Shown: in pieces, positions 42,562-51,902 of the stretch
Position numbering within the stretch: the stretch's first letter is position 1
Layout: each line of letters starts with the position of its first letter
Assembly (NCBI GenBank): GCA_024404095.1
Contig: JAKSQO010000015.1
Location: 1 to 55,453, forward strand
Source of the DNA: Clostridia bacterium
Lineage (GTDB): Bacteria > Bacillota > Clostridia > Oscillospirales > Acutalibacteraceae
Direction of reading: 5' to 3'
DNA: 55,453 bases
Made by a program: the position numbers and the translations under genes
Notes under the pieces: generated by a model
What the model saw: the letters and a program-made list of their open reading frames with translations, nothing else
Database searches by the model: none
Told to the model about the DNA's origin: nothing

Positions 42562-42747
42562 ATGGATGTTCGTGTCGGTGACAGGCTTGTTATGAAGAAA
42601 AATCATCCCTGCGGCTGCAACACCTTTGAGGTTCTGCGCTCAGGCATGGATTTCCGTATCCGCTGTGAAAAATGCGGTCACGAGGTTATGGTTCCCCGTG
42701 TAAAAGCCGAGAAAAATATCAGAAAAATCATTCGTGAGGAAGAGTAG
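42562..42747 (+). CDS. DUF951 family small zinc-ribbon-like protein
   Basis: 61 residues. DVRVGDRLVMKKNHPCGCNT, FRIRCEKCGHEVMVPR and the basic end are typical of DUF951, with four cysteines (CGC and CEKC) likely to hold a metal. Function unknown. GGAGG lies seven bases before the ATG. prfA follows 39 bases downstream, so they probably share a transcript; in other Bacillota this family is often found near translation or chromosome genes. Confidence 0.95.
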   Translation: MDVRVGDRLVMKKNHPCGCNTFEVLRSGMDFRIRCEKCGHEVMVPRVKAEKNIRKIIREEE

Positions 42748-42786
42748 CGTTTTTTCGTTTCTCATACTACTTACGGAGGTTATACC

Positions 42787-43851
42787 ATGCTTGATAAATT
42801 AAAATCAGTTGAAGAAAATTTTGAAAATATAAATGCTCAGCTCTGCGATCCCGACGTTGTATCGGATATGGAAAAATATCGCAAGCTGATGCAGGATGTA
42901 AAGCATCTCACACCAATTGTGGAAAAGTTCCGTGAATACAAGAAAGCGGCTGCCGACTTTGAAGAGGCAAAAGAGCTTCTTGACGGCGGCGGACTTGATA
43001 AGGATTTTCGAGAGATGGTTCAGGAACAGCTTGAGGAATCGCGAGAGCTGACAGAAAAGCTTAACGAGGAGCTTAAAATTCTGCTTCTTCCGCGTGATCC
43101 CAATGATGATAAAAATGTTATTATTGAAATCCGAGGCGGTGCAGGCGGAGAGGAATCGGCATTGTTTGCAAACTCTCTTTTCCGTATGTACTCAATGTAT
43201 GCAGAAACAAAAGGCTGGAAGCCCGAGGTTCTCAGCTCCAATCCGACTGAGCTTGGCGGCTTCAAGGAAATCAGCTTTATGATTAACGGCGACGGCGCAT
43301 ATTCAAGATTTAAATTTGAAAGCGGTGTTCACCGTGTTCAGCGTGTTCCCGAAACCGAATCGCAGGGACGTATCCAGACCTCAACCGCAACCGTTGCGGT
43401 TCTGCCTGAGGTTGACGATGTCGAGGTTCAGATAAATCCCGCTGACCTGCAGATTGACACCTTCCGTTCAAGCGGTGCAGGCGGTCAGCATATCAACAAA
43501 ACCGAATCTGCAATCAGAATTACGCACATTCCCACAGGTACTGTTGTTGAATGTCAGGATGAGCGCAGTCAGTATAAAAACAAGGACAAGGCGATGAAAA
43601 TTCTTCGCTCAAGAATCCTTGATGCAGAACGTGCAAAACAAAACGAGGCAATTGCAGGTGAACGCAAAGCTCAGGTCGGCACAGGTGACCGAAGCGAGCG
43701 CATACGCACCTATAATTTTCCTCAGGGACGCGTCAGCGACCACAGAATAGGACTTACTTTATATAAAATAGAATCTATAATGAACGGCGATCTTGATGAA
43801 ATAATTGACGCACTTATTACTGCGGATACCGCCGAAAAACTTAAGGGATGA
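42787..43851 (+). CDS. prfA: Peptide chain release factor 1
   Basis: 354 residues. Recognises UAA and UAG and triggers release of the finished protein. The catalytic GGQ is at 232-234 in [14 protein letters not shown]; the codon-recognition region around [18 protein letters not shown] and the N-terminal coiled helices are standard. GGAGG lies eight bases before the ATG. Its stop overlaps the ATG of the Sua5-CoaE gene by four bases (ATGA). The methyltransferase gene prmC, a common neighbour, is not between them. Confidence 0.98.
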   Translation: MLDKLKSVEENFENINAQLCDPDVVSDMEKYRKLMQDVKHLTPIVEKFREYKKAAADFEEAKELLDGGGLDKDFREMVQEQLEESRELTEKLNEELKILLLPRDPNDDKNVIIEIRGGAGGEESALFANSLFRMYSMYAETKGWKPEVLSSNPTELGGFKEISFMINGDGAYSRFKFESGVHRVQRVPETESQGRIQTSTATVAVLPEVDDVEVQINPADLQIDTFRSSGAGGQHINKTESAIRITHIPTGTVVECQDERSQYKNKDKAMKILRSRILDAERAKQNEAIAGERKAQVGTGDRSERIRTYNFPQGRVSDHRIGLTLYKIESIMNGDLDEIIDALITADTAEKLKG

Positions 43852-45446
43852 CAGATTTGAAAACTCAACTGTTCAGAAATGACGATGCCGACGGACTTCG
43901 TTCTGCGGCTGAAATACTGAAAAACGGCGGACTTGTTGCAATACCGACCGAAACGGTTTACGGACTTGCGGCAAACGCTCTTGACGGCAAGGCTGTCGCT
44001 GAAATATTCAAAGCTAAAGGCAGACCGATGGATAATCCGCTGATTGTCCATATTGCGGAATTTGATGAAATATATCCGCTTGTCAGTTCCGTTCCCGAAA
44101 AAGCAAAGGCTCTTGCCGAAGCTTACTGGCCCGGACCGCTGACTATTATTCTTCCGAAATCGGATATAATTCCCGATGAGGTGAGTGCAGGACTTGATAC
44201 GGTTGCAATCCGTATGCCGTCACACCCGACTGCACATAAGATTATTGAGCTTTCGGAATGTCCGCTTGCCGCACCGTCAGCCAATTCATCGGGACTTCCG
44301 AGCCCGACAACAGCAAAGCACGTTCTTGACGATATGGACGGAAAGATTGACGCTATTGTTGACGGCGGTGAAAGTGCGGTAGGAATTGAATCGACTGTTG
44401 TTACACTTGCAACCGATGTTCCCCGACTTCTCAGACCCGGCGGAATTACTCATGAACAGCTTGAAGCGGTTCTCGGTCACGTCGAGATTGACCCTGCTGT
44501 GCTTGCTCAGCTTGAAGAGGGTGTCAAACCCGCTTCTCCGGGTATGAAATACAAGCACTATTCTCCGAAAGCGGAGGTATTTATCGTTAAAGGCACATTG
44601 CCGAGCTTTAAGTTCTATATTGATTCCGTTAAACAGGACGGAGACATGGCACTTTGCTTTGACGGCGAGGAAACAGATATTTCCATCCCCTGCCTTCCGT
44701 TCGGAAATGAAGAAAACTCACTTGAACAGGCACATCTGCTTTTCGCAGAATTGAGAAAGTTTGATGAACTCGGAGCAAAAAGAGTTTTTGTTCGTTCACC
44801 GTCCCAGGACGGAGTAGGTCTTGGAGTATATAACAGACTTCTCAGAGCCGCGGCATTTAAGGTTATCAATCCGCCAGTGATTTACGGTCTGACAGGTCAG
44901 ACAGGTGCAGGAAAAACCACAGTTTCCGAAGAGCTTAAAGAAAAAGGATATTTTGTAATTGACTGTGATCTTACAGCAAGAAAAGTTGTTGAAAAAGGCT
45001 CTCCCGTTCTTGATGAGCTGAAAACAGTATTCGGAGAAAATATACTCAATGAAAAAGGCGAGCTTATCCGTTCGACACTTGCTGAAAAAGCATTCGCAAA
45101 TGAAGAAAACCGGCAAAAGCTTAATTCAATAACTCATCCTGCGATAACAAAGGCTGTTATAAACCAGATTAGAAACAGCTTTTCACAAAAGTACAAGGGC
45201 GTTATTATTGACGCGGCGGCAATCTTCGACAGTGAGCTTATTCGTTACTGTTCAAGAATGATTGTTGTTGTCGCTCCCGAAGCTGAACGTCTTGACCGTA
45301 TTATTAAGCGTGACGGAATTGATGTTCAGGCGGCAATGCTGAGAATAAAAGCCCAGCCCGATGAGAAATACTATAAGGAAAGGGCGGATATTCTTATCCG
45401 CAATTACAAACCATATACTATTTCCGATGAGCTGAGTGAATTATAA
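43848..45446 (+). CDS. Fusion of threonylcarbamoyl-AMP synthase (Sua5) and dephospho-CoA kinase (CoaE)
   Basis: 532 residues in one uninterrupted frame. Residues 1-340 are a complete long-form Sua5: the YrdC domain with [42 protein letters not shown] and IESTVV, then the Sua5 domain with [16 protein letters not shown] and VYNRLLRAA. It makes threonylcarbamoyl-AMP for t6A in tRNA. Residues 343-532 are CoaE: the P-loop [12 protein letters not shown] (347-358), [18 protein letters not shown] and [14 protein letters not shown], which phosphorylate dephospho-CoA to CoA. The join [11 protein letters not shown] has no linker or frameshift. The ATG overlaps the prfA stop. Both halves look intact; the joint product is unusual and no functional reason is evident. 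Confidence 0.92.
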   Translation: MTDLKTQLFRNDDADGLRSAAEILKNGGLVAIPTETVYGLAANALDGKAVAEIFKAKGRPMDNPLIVHIAEFDEIYPLVSSVPEKAKALAEAYWPGPLTIILPKSDIIPDEVSAGLDTVAIRMPSHPTAHKIIELSECPLAAPSANSSGLPSPTTAKHVLDDMDGKIDAIVDGGESAVGIESTVVTLATDVPRLLRPGGITHEQLEAVLGHVEIDPAVLAQLEEGVKPASPGMKYKHYSPKAEVFIVKGTLPSFKFYIDSVKQDGDMALCFDGEETDISIPCLPFGNEENSLEQAHLLFAELRKFDELGAKRVFVRSPSQDGVGLGVYNRLLRAAAFKVINPPVIYGLTGQTGAGKTTVSEELKEKGYFVIDCDLTARKVVEKGSPVLDELKTVFGENILNEKGELIRSTLAEKAFANEENRQKLNSITHPAITKAVINQIRNSFSQKYKGVIIDAAAIFDSELIRYCSRMIVVVAPEAERLDRIIKRDGIDVQAAMLRIKAQPDEKYYKERADILIRNYKPYTISDELSEL

Positions 45447-45477
45447 GACAAACTAAATGCGGAAATTGTCGCATTTA

Positions 45478-45486
45478 TGGTATAAA
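45478..45486 (+). promoter_or_regulatory. Extended -10 promoter of the M18 aminopeptidase gene
   Basis: TGGTATAAA (TG-n-TATAAA) with no clear -35. An AAATGCG/CGCATTT hairpin (45455-45476) lies just upstream and may help end the preceding transcript. Confidence 0.45.
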
Positions 45487-45523
45487 ATGGTAATTTTTTA
45501 TTTTTTATACAGGAGGACTAACT

Positions 45524-46933
45524 ATGAGTGAAACAAAAACAGAAGTTGAACTTCTTCAGGAAAAACTTCTTATGGAAAAAAAGCACGTTGCACAGGTAAT
45601 TGACGATGCTGAATATCAGAAAGCAATGGATTTTGCAGAGGGATATAAAAAATTTCTCAATGACTGCAAGACAGAACGCGAGGTTGCAAAGTTTGTTGTT
45701 GCCGAGGCTGAAAAAAGAGGCTTTGTTCCCTTTGACAAATTCGGAAGCTATAAAGAAGGTGATAAGGTTTACTATCTCAACCGTAAAAAGGCTGTAATTC
45801 TTGCGGTTATTGGTAAGAATAGTATCAGTGAGGGCGCACATATTGCTGCCGCTCATATCGACTCACCCAGACTTGACCTCAAACCGAATCCGCTCTATGA
45901 ATCAAATGAAATTGCTCTTTTCAAAACACACTATTACGGCGGAATCAAAAAATATCAGTGGACAACAATTCCTCTTTCACTTCACGGCATAATCGTTCGC
46001 AAGGACGGTACTGAGATTGAGGTAAGCATCGGTGAAAAAGAGGGCGAGCCTCAGTTCATCATTTCAGATATTCTCCCCCACCTTTCAAAAGAGCAGGACA
46101 AGAGAACGCTTGACGGCGGTATTCTCGGTGAAGAGCTTAATATTATTGTCGGTTCCCGTCCGTTCAAATCAGACAAGGGCAGTGAGCTTGTGAAGCTTAA
46201 CATTCTCAAACTCCTCAATGAAAAGTACGGTATCACAGAGGAGGATTTCCTTACAGCTGAGCTTGAAGCTGTTCCTGCAGCAAAGGTAAACGACATCGGA
46301 TTTGACAGAAGCCTTGTAGGCGGATACGGCCATGATGACCGAGTTTGCGCTTATCCCGAAGTTATGGCAATTTTTGACCTTGATGAAATTCCCGAGCATA
46401 CAGCCATCGCTGTTCTTGCAGACAAAGAAGAAACAGGTTCAGACGGTAATACAGGACTTAATTCTTCATATCTTCGCTATTTTATTGCTGATCTTGCACG
46501 CATGGAAGGTCTTATGGGCAGAGATGTACTTTCAAAGTCAAAGTGTATTTCAGCTGACGTTAACGCTGCTTTTGATCCCACATTCTCCTCTCCTTTTGAA
46601 GCAAGAAACGCTTCTTTCCTCAACAAAGGAATTGTTGTAACAAAGTATACAGGCGCACGCGGTAAGGGAGGAACATCAGATGCAAGCGCAGAATTTGTCG
46701 GCTATGTCACACGAGTTTTCAATAACGCTGATGTATGCTGGCAGATGGGTGAGCTCGGAGCTGTTGACGCAGGCGGTGGCGGAACAGTTGCAAAATACGT
46801 TGCAAATATGGATATTGATGTTATTGACGTCGGTGTTCCTGTACTTTCAATGCACGCACCGTATGAAGTAATTTCAAAGCTTGATATTTATATGGCAAAC
46901 AAAGCAACAAAATCATTTTTTATGGCAAATTAA
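45524..46933 (+). CDS. M18 family aminopeptidase
   Basis: 469 residues. Cytoplasmic zinc aminopeptidase, usually preferring acidic or hydrophobic N-terminal residues, and dodecameric in characterised members. Metal and catalytic motifs are AAHIDSPR (His111, Asp113), GGYGHDDRVCAYP, ADKEETGSDGNTG, SADVNAAFDP and LSMHAPYEV near the end. GGAGG lies seven bases before the ATG; a terminator follows the stop. Exact peptide preference is not readable. Confidence 0.96.
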   Translation: MSETKTEVELLQEKLLMEKKHVAQVIDDAEYQKAMDFAEGYKKFLNDCKTEREVAKFVVAEAEKRGFVPFDKFGSYKEGDKVYYLNRKKAVILAVIGKNSISEGAHIAAAHIDSPRLDLKPNPLYESNEIALFKTHYYGGIKKYQWTTIPLSLHGIIVRKDGTEIEVSIGEKEGEPQFIISDILPHLSKEQDKRTLDGGILGEELNIIVGSRPFKSDKGSELVKLNILKLLNEKYGITEEDFLTAELEAVPAAKVNDIGFDRSLVGGYGHDDRVCAYPEVMAIFDLDEIPEHTAIAVLADKEETGSDGNTGLNSSYLRYFIADLARMEGLMGRDVLSKSKCISADVNAAFDPTFSSPFEARNASFLNKGIVVTKYTGARGKGGTSDASAEFVGYVTRVFNNADVCWQMGELGAVDAGGGGTVAKYVANMDIDVIDVGVPVLSMHAPYEVISKLDIYMANKATKSFFMAN

Positions 46934-46940
46934 ACTAAAG

Positions 46941-46968
46941 CAGGCGGAAAAATCCGTCTGTTTTTTTT
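46941..46968 (+). terminator. Terminator of the M18 aminopeptidase gene
   Basis: CAGGCGGA, loop AAAA, TCCGTCTG (one G-U), then eight T. Confidence 0.92.
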
Positions 46969-46969
46969 G

Positions 46970-46998
46970 TTGACTATATTTCTCTATTATGATATTAT
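46970..46998 (+). promoter_or_regulatory. Predicted promoter of the polysaccharide export cluster
   Basis: TTGACT (46970-46975), 17-base spacer ending in TGA, TATTAT (46993-46998). Confidence 0.7.
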
Positions 46999-47053
46999 AA
47001 ATTAGTATATTTATGTATAGATTATCTTATATCATATAGAGGAGAGACTAATA

Positions 47054-47872
47054 TTGAGAAAGACAGTCATTGAACCTAACGGTAAAAATTTTCAGTATTG
47101 GAAAGACATCTGGAATTATCGTGAGCTTGCATTTAACCTTGCAAAAAGAGATATCACAGTAAGATATAAGCAGACAAAAATCGGTCTCGGCTGGGCAATT
47201 ATTTCACCGATAGTCAATATGGTTATTATGACCTTTATTTTCGGCAATCTTGCAGGACTTAAACCCGACGGTGATGCGCCTTATTTCATAATGGTTTATG
47301 CCGGAAGTATTCCATGGGGATTATTTTCATCCTCGGTCACAACTACATCAAGCACATTTATCAGTAATGCAGGAATAATGAAAAAAGTATATTTTCCGAG
47401 AATTCTTGCACCGGTAGGAGCTTTGTTCGCAAAAATTTTTGACAGCCTTATTTCAATGTCAATTCTTCTTGTTCTTATGGTTTTTGCAGGATATTTTCCG
47501 ACATGGAAGTTTATTTTATTTCCTGTTTTTATATTATTAAGCGTTATTCTTGGAATGTCCGCAGGCTTATTCTTATCTGCTTTTAATGTTAAATGGAGAG
47601 ATATTCAACAAGCAATACCTTTTCTCATTTCTATTGCACAGTATCTTACTCCCGTTATGTATTCAATAGAAACTATTCCTGATAAATATCGTTTACTCTA
47701 TTCATTAAATCCCGCAACAGGTGCTGTCCACGCATTTAAATGGTGCATAATAAAAGAAATACCCTTTGACTTTACATCATTTTTTATTATGCTGGCATGG
47801 ATTGTAGTTTTAATACCTTTAGGAATAATATCTTTTAGAAAAACAGAACGTACTTTTGTTGATATAGTGTGA
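47054..47872 (+). CDS. ABC-2 type polysaccharide/polyol phosphate export permease
   Basis: 272 residues with six transmembrane helices. It matches TagG/Wzm-type permeases: YWKDIWNYRELAFNLAKRDI, RYKQTKIGLGWAIISPI, the PWGLFSSSVTTTSSTFI and KVYFPRILAPVGA segments, and SLNPATGAVHAFKW near the end. Together with the next gene it should export a lipid-linked polysaccharide or teichoic-acid-like polymer. The start is TTG (47054), with AGGAG nine bases upstream. It is first in a cluster with the ATPase and a GT-D glycosyltransferase. Confidence 0.94.
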   Translation: MRKTVIEPNGKNFQYWKDIWNYRELAFNLAKRDITVRYKQTKIGLGWAIISPIVNMVIMTFIFGNLAGLKPDGDAPYFIMVYAGSIPWGLFSSSVTTTSSTFISNAGIMKKVYFPRILAPVGALFAKIFDSLISMSILLVLMVFAGYFPTWKFILFPVFILLSVILGMSAGLFLSAFNVKWRDIQQAIPFLISIAQYLTPVMYSIETIPDKYRLLYSLNPATGAVHAFKWCIIKEIPFDFTSFFIMLAWIVVLIPLGIISFRKTERTFVDIV

Positions 47873-47882
47873 GGTACTGAAA

Positions 47883-49136
47883 ATGAACGAAAAACCTGTT
47901 GTACTTAAAATTGAAAATGTAAAAAAACGCTATATGATTAAGCGTATAGAGGATAAAAATTTAAATAAATCTGAAAAATTTAAAAAAGGACTAAAAAATT
48001 TCTTTTCATCAAAATCTTCAAAAGAACCCTTTTATGCTTTAAACGGAGTTTCATTTGAAGTCAGACAAGGAGAAAAAGTCGGAATAATCGGAAAAAATGG
48101 TGCAGGAAAATCTACACTTCTTAAAAATATTTCAAGAATCACAGAACCGACAGACGGTCGTATCGAGTTTTTAGGTAAAATATCTTCAATGCTTGAGGTA
48201 GGTACCGGATTTAACGGTGAACTTACAGGACGTGAAAATGTTTATCTTAACGGTGCAATTCTCGGAATGACAAAAGCGGAGGTTGACAAAAAATTTGATG
48301 ATATTCTTGAATTTTCCGAAGTTGGAAAATTCATTGATACTCCCGTAAAAAGATATTCAAGCGGTATGTTTGTCCGTCTTGCATTTGCAGTTGCTGCAAA
48401 TCTTGAATCGGATATTCTACTTGTTGATGAAGTTCTTGCTGTCGGTGATACAAGATTCCAAAAAAAATGTATCAACAAAATGCTTGAAATAGCATCAAGC
48501 GGAAGAACTATCCTTTTTGTAAGTCATCAGATGAATACAATTCGCCAGCTCTGTGACAGAGTTATTGTTCTTAAAGAAGGTAAAGTAATTTTTGACGGTG
48601 ATGTTGAAGAAGGAATTAAAATTTATAATGACGATTCAAATATTGAAAAGAAAAATCATTATGATTACAGTAATACACCGCGTATTCAAACTTTTATCAA
48701 TAATCATTCAGAAATTAAAACGCTTGATATTTTAAATAGCGATAATTGTATATACGGTATAAATGATCCTATTGAGTTTAATATTCACTGTAAGACAAAA
48801 AAAGAAAATATAGGTGATATTTCTTTAAGAATATCCATATGGAGAGAAGATGAAACTCCGGTATCATCATTTTTTTCAAAGCCCTTTACAAATATAAATA
48901 CAATTACAGATTTTAATGTAAAGGTTAAAATTAAAGAACATAATCTTGCTCCGGGACTTTATAGAGTCATTCTTACTCTTTGTGGCAACTCATCAAATAA
49001 ATTCTGTGTGGATGATATGGATAATATTTATCCCGCTTTTGTTTTTGAAATTCTCAATAAAGACGGAACCTCTCATCAATGGGCACGTGTCTGGGGAAAT
49101 AGTGAAATTAAAGATGTTGATGTAAGTATTATTTGA
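47883..49136 (+). CDS. Polysaccharide export ABC ATPase with C-terminal glycan-binding-like domain
   Basis: 417 residues. The ATPase part (about 1-260) is TagH/Wzt-like with Walker A IIGKNGAGKST, a long KxxxTGF-type insertion (MLEVGTGFNGELTGRENVYL), signature KRYSSGMFVRLAFA, Walker B DILLVDEVLAVGD and the switch SHQ. Residues about 265-417 form a beta-rich domain of the Wzt_C kind, which in known exporters recognises the modified end of the polymer; this implies a defined cap on the exported glycan. The ATG follows the permease by ten bases. The next gene overlaps or abuts its stop. Base use becomes more A+T-rich in the C-terminal domain. Confidence 0.93.
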   Translation: MNEKPVVLKIENVKKRYMIKRIEDKNLNKSEKFKKGLKNFFSSKSSKEPFYALNGVSFEVRQGEKVGIIGKNGAGKSTLLKNISRITEPTDGRIEFLGKISSMLEVGTGFNGELTGRENVYLNGAILGMTKAEVDKKFDDILEFSEVGKFIDTPVKRYSSGMFVRLAFAVAANLESDILLVDEVLAVGDTRFQKKCINKMLEIASSGRTILFVSHQMNTIRQLCDRVIVLKEGKVIFDGDVEEGIKIYNDDSNIEKKNHYDYSNTPRIQTFINNHSEIKTLDILNSDNCIYGINDPIEFNIHCKTKKENIGDISLRISIWREDETPVSSFFSKPFTNINTITDFNVKVKIKEHNLAPGLYRVILTLCGNSSNKFCVDDMDNIYPAFVFEILNKDGTSHQWARVWGNSEIKDVDVSII

Positions 49137-49162
49137 TTAAAACAAGAAAGAAGGTTATTCTA

Positions 49163-50086
49163 TTGAAAAAAATATTACTTTTTTTCTGGAATCAACTAAT
49201 TTACACAAAGAATAAGCTTAATGATAATTTTCACTGCATTACAGATTTTTTTTATCAAAAAAGACACAATCCACCAGAAATTATGTCATGTGAAGAAACT
49301 GTTAAATATATTCTCAGAACCGGTTGTTCTGTTTCACGCTTTGGTGATGCGGAAGTTAAACTGATTTCGGGAAGAAATGTTTGCTATCAGGTTTCAACTC
49401 AGGAAATTCGTGACAGATTAAATCAAGTAATTGGTTCTGATAAGAAAAATCTCCTTGTATGTATTCCATCAGTTTTTTCGGATAATCAGTTATCTGATCA
49501 GATTGATTCAGCAAAAAAGTTTTGGAAACATCACCTTTCTTATTGCAGAAAATATTGGTATCAATATTTAATTAAAGATAAAACCTACGGTAATGCTTTT
49601 ATTTCAAGATGTTATATAAACGTCAGAAATAAAGACAGAGAAAATATTTCAAATTATTTTTCTCTTGTCAAAAGAATATGGAACAAAAAAAATATAATTG
49701 TTGTTGAAGGTGAAAAAAGCAGACTCGGAATGGGTAACGATCTTTTTGATAATGCAAAAAGCGTTAAAAGAATTTTAGGTCCATCAGATCAGGGATATTC
49801 AAAGTACAATGAATTACTTGAAGAAATAAAGAAACAGGATAAAAGTTCACTCATTCTTCTCGCTCTCGGTCCTACTGCAACCATTCTTCCTTTTGATCTT
49901 TGCGATTTAGGCTATCAGGCTATTGATATCGGTAATATTGACACTGAATATGAATGGTTTAAAATGAACGCTTCTGAAAAAATTCCTATTAAAAACAAAA
50001 TGGTTTATGAGGCAGGAAAAGGAAAAGGCGTCGGCGATGTTGATGACGAAAAATATAACAGCGAAATAATTTCAAAAATTTTATAA
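49163..50086 (+). CDS. GT-D fold glycosyltransferase (DUF1792-like)
   Basis: About 307 residues. The family signs are VSRFGDAEVKLISG (variant of SxGDGE), NAFISRCY, VVEGEKSRLGMGNDLFDNA and the long conserved LALGPTATILPFDLCDLG with AIDIGNIDTEYEWF. GT-D enzymes transfer sugars such as glucose in protein or surface glycosylation, with a divalent metal. I choose TTG at 49163, with GAAGG eight bases upstream; an in-frame TTG at 49133 overlaps the previous stop but has no site. The region is visibly A+T-rich. It is last of the export cluster, just before the SRP RNA promoter, and may build or cap the exported glycan. Confidence 0.88.
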   Translation: MKKILLFFWNQLIYTKNKLNDNFHCITDFFYQKRHNPPEIMSCEETVKYILRTGCSVSRFGDAEVKLISGRNVCYQVSTQEIRDRLNQVIGSDKKNLLVCIPSVFSDNQLSDQIDSAKKFWKHHLSYCRKYWYQYLIKDKTYGNAFISRCYINVRNKDRENISNYFSLVKRIWNKKNIIVVEGEKSRLGMGNDLFDNAKSVKRILGPSDQGYSKYNELLEEIKKQDKSSLILLALGPTATILPFDLCDLGYQAIDIGNIDTEYEWFKMNASEKIPIKNKMVYEAGKGKGVGDVDDEKYNSEIISKIL

Positions 50087-50092
50087 ATTCAC

Positions 50093-50121
50093 TTGATATA
50101 TAAAGCAAAATATATTATAAT
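50093..50121 (+). promoter_or_regulatory. Predicted promoter of the SRP RNA gene
   Basis: TTGATA (50093-50098), 17-base spacer, TATAAT (50116-50121), just after the glycosyltransferase stop. A strong promoter is expected for this RNA. Confidence 0.78.
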
Positions 50122-50149
50122 ATGAGAGATATTGCAGGCGATTATTCGA

Positions 50150-50290
50150 AGCATTATTTCAGTCATGTGGTGTGTTGGTCCTGTGCGACGGGGTGCCACG
50201 AACCATGTCAGGCGGGGAACCGAGCAGCATTAAGAGGTTAACACCGTGCGACACAGTACGGCCTGCGCACCATATGACTGAGATAATGCT
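50150..50290 (+). ncRNA. ffs: Signal recognition particle RNA
   Basis: The conserved apical core is present: GTCAGG ... GGAA tetraloop ... AGCAGC (50207-50231). The ends pair over 23 bases: AGCATTATTTCAGTCATGTG, then GTG (50150-50172), with CACCATATGACTGAGATAAT, then GCT (50268-50290), apart from G-U pairs, which gives the long rod. T-rich sequence directly after 50290 completes a terminator. At about 141 bases it is shorter than the roughly 270-base scRNA with an Alu domain of Bacillus; the 5' end could extend to about 50128 from the promoter. The position directly before dnaX matches Bacillus. A reading frame running from here into dnaX is an artefact. Confidence 0.92.
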
Positions 50291-50321
50291 TTTTTTATTT
50301 TTCTTTGAGAGGAGTGTTTTT

Positions 50322-51893
50322 ATGTACAGAGTTCTTTACCGTAAATGGCGTCCGCAGACCTTTGCAGATGTTGTCGGACAGGAACATATCACATCCACTC
50401 TTTCAAACGAAATTGAAACAGGTAAAGTTTCACACGCTTATCTTTTCACAGGCTCAAGAGGTACAGGAAAAACTACCTGTGCAAAGATTCTTTCAAAAGC
50501 TGTCAACTGCCTTCATCCTGTTAACGGAAATCCTTGCAATGAATGTGAAATCTGCCGCGGAATTGATGACGGTTCTATTCTTGATGTAATTGAGATTGAC
50601 GCTGCAAGTAACAACGGTGTTGATAATATCCGTGATCTTCGTGAGGAAGCAAACTATACTCCGGTTCATACAAAATACAGAGTATATATAATTGATGAAG
50701 TTCATATGCTTTCCATCGGTGCATTCAATGCACTTTTAAAGACACTTGAAGAGCCTCCCGAGCACGTTAAATTTATTCTTGCCACAACAGAAATTCATAA
50801 GCTTCCTGCGACAATTCTTTCAAGATGTCAGCGCTTTGATTTTCACAGAATCACACCCGAAAGTATTAAAGAAAGACTTAAATACGTTGCAGAACAGGAA
50901 AGCATTGTACTTGAGGACGATGCAGCTCTTCTTATTGCAAGAATTGCAGACGGTGCAATGCGTGATGCTCTTTCAATTCTTGACAGGTGCTCCGGTATTG
51001 AAAATCATATTACTTCCGAAACAGTAAGTAATGCCGCAGGACTTGCAGGCAAGAGTTATCTTTTTGAGCTTGTTGATAATATTAACGAAAATAATCCTTC
51101 AGAGGTTCTTTCACTTATCGGAAAGCTTCATAATGATTCCTGTGATATGGAACGTCTCTGCTCAGAGTTAATCAATCATTACAGAAATCTTATGATAATT
51201 AAAACTGTAAAAAATCCGAAAAATCTTATTATCTGTACAGATAATGATTTTAAAAATTATAATAAGCAAGCAGAGAAAACTACTCTATATAAAATTCTTT
51301 ACTGTATTTCTGAGCTTGAAAACACACTTTCAATAATAAAAAACTCTCAAAATAAAAGAACTGACATGGAAATGGGAGCTGTAAAACTTTCCGTTCCAAA
51401 CATTTCTTCAGACAACAGCGCTTTAATTTCAAGAATAGAAGCTCTTGAAAAAGTTATAAAAAGCGGTACATTTTCAGTTGTAAAGCGTGAAGAAAAACCC
51501 GTTGAAAAAGAAACAGAAAAATCTGAAGAAAAAGCAATTGAAAAGCCTAAAATCAATCAGAGAAAAAATGAAACTCAAAATATCAATCCCGACGAAGATG
51601 TTCTTTTTCTTCAATGGGGTGATGTTATGGAAAATATTAACGTAACAGATAAACCGCTCATAGGAATTTTAGGTACATCTTCCGCATATATCCGCGGTGA
51701 TTTTCTTCTTATTAAGTGCGACAATCCTGTTTTTTCACAGTTCATTCGTCAAAACAATCATGCATCTGCTATAAAGAAAGCTGTTTTTGATGTCACAGGT
51801 AAAAAATACAGGCTTGGAATTTATAAATCAGATGATAGTAAAAAATCTTCTTCTGATCCGCTTGCAGAACTGATAAATAAAATCAATAACTAA
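50322..51893 (+). CDS. dnaX: DNA polymerase III subunits gamma/tau
   Basis: 523 residues. Clamp-loader ATPase that opens and loads the DnaN clamp. It begins MYRVLYRKWRPQTFADVVGQ; Walker A GSRGTGKTT, zinc-type cysteines in CLHPVNGNPCNECEICRG, Walker B IDEVHML and the sensor LATTEIHKLPATILSRCQR follow. A charged Lys/Glu linker (about 400-435) precedes the tau-type end. The ATG at 50322 has GAGAGGAG eight bases upstream; the 50-codon upstream extension would be read from the SRP RNA and is rejected. The GT2 gene starts nine bases after the stop, where ebfC would be expected. Confidence 0.97.
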   Translation: MYRVLYRKWRPQTFADVVGQEHITSTLSNEIETGKVSHAYLFTGSRGTGKTTCAKILSKAVNCLHPVNGNPCNECEICRGIDDGSILDVIEIDAASNNGVDNIRDLREEANYTPVHTKYRVYIIDEVHMLSIGAFNALLKTLEEPPEHVKFILATTEIHKLPATILSRCQRFDFHRITPESIKERLKYVAEQESIVLEDDAALLIARIADGAMRDALSILDRCSGIENHITSETVSNAAGLAGKSYLFELVDNINENNPSEVLSLIGKLHNDSCDMERLCSELINHYRNLMIIKTVKNPKNLIICTDNDFKNYNKQAEKTTLYKILYCISELENTLSIIKNSQNKRTDMEMGAVKLSVPNISSDNSALISRIEALEKVIKSGTFSVVKREEKPVEKETEKSEEKAIEKPKINQRKNETQNINPDEDVLFLQWGDVMENINVTDKPLIGILGTSSAYIRGDFLLIKCDNPVFSQFIRQNNHASAIKKAVFDVTGKKYRLGIYKSDDSKKSSSDPLAELINKINN

Positions 51894-51902
51894 GGTGATA
51901 TT

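Noticed and set aside
50172..50321. In-frame 50-codon N-terminal extension of DnaX
   Set aside because: It is read from the SRP RNA rod and its terminator; the ATG at 50322 has a strong ribosome-binding site and gives the normal DnaX N-terminus.
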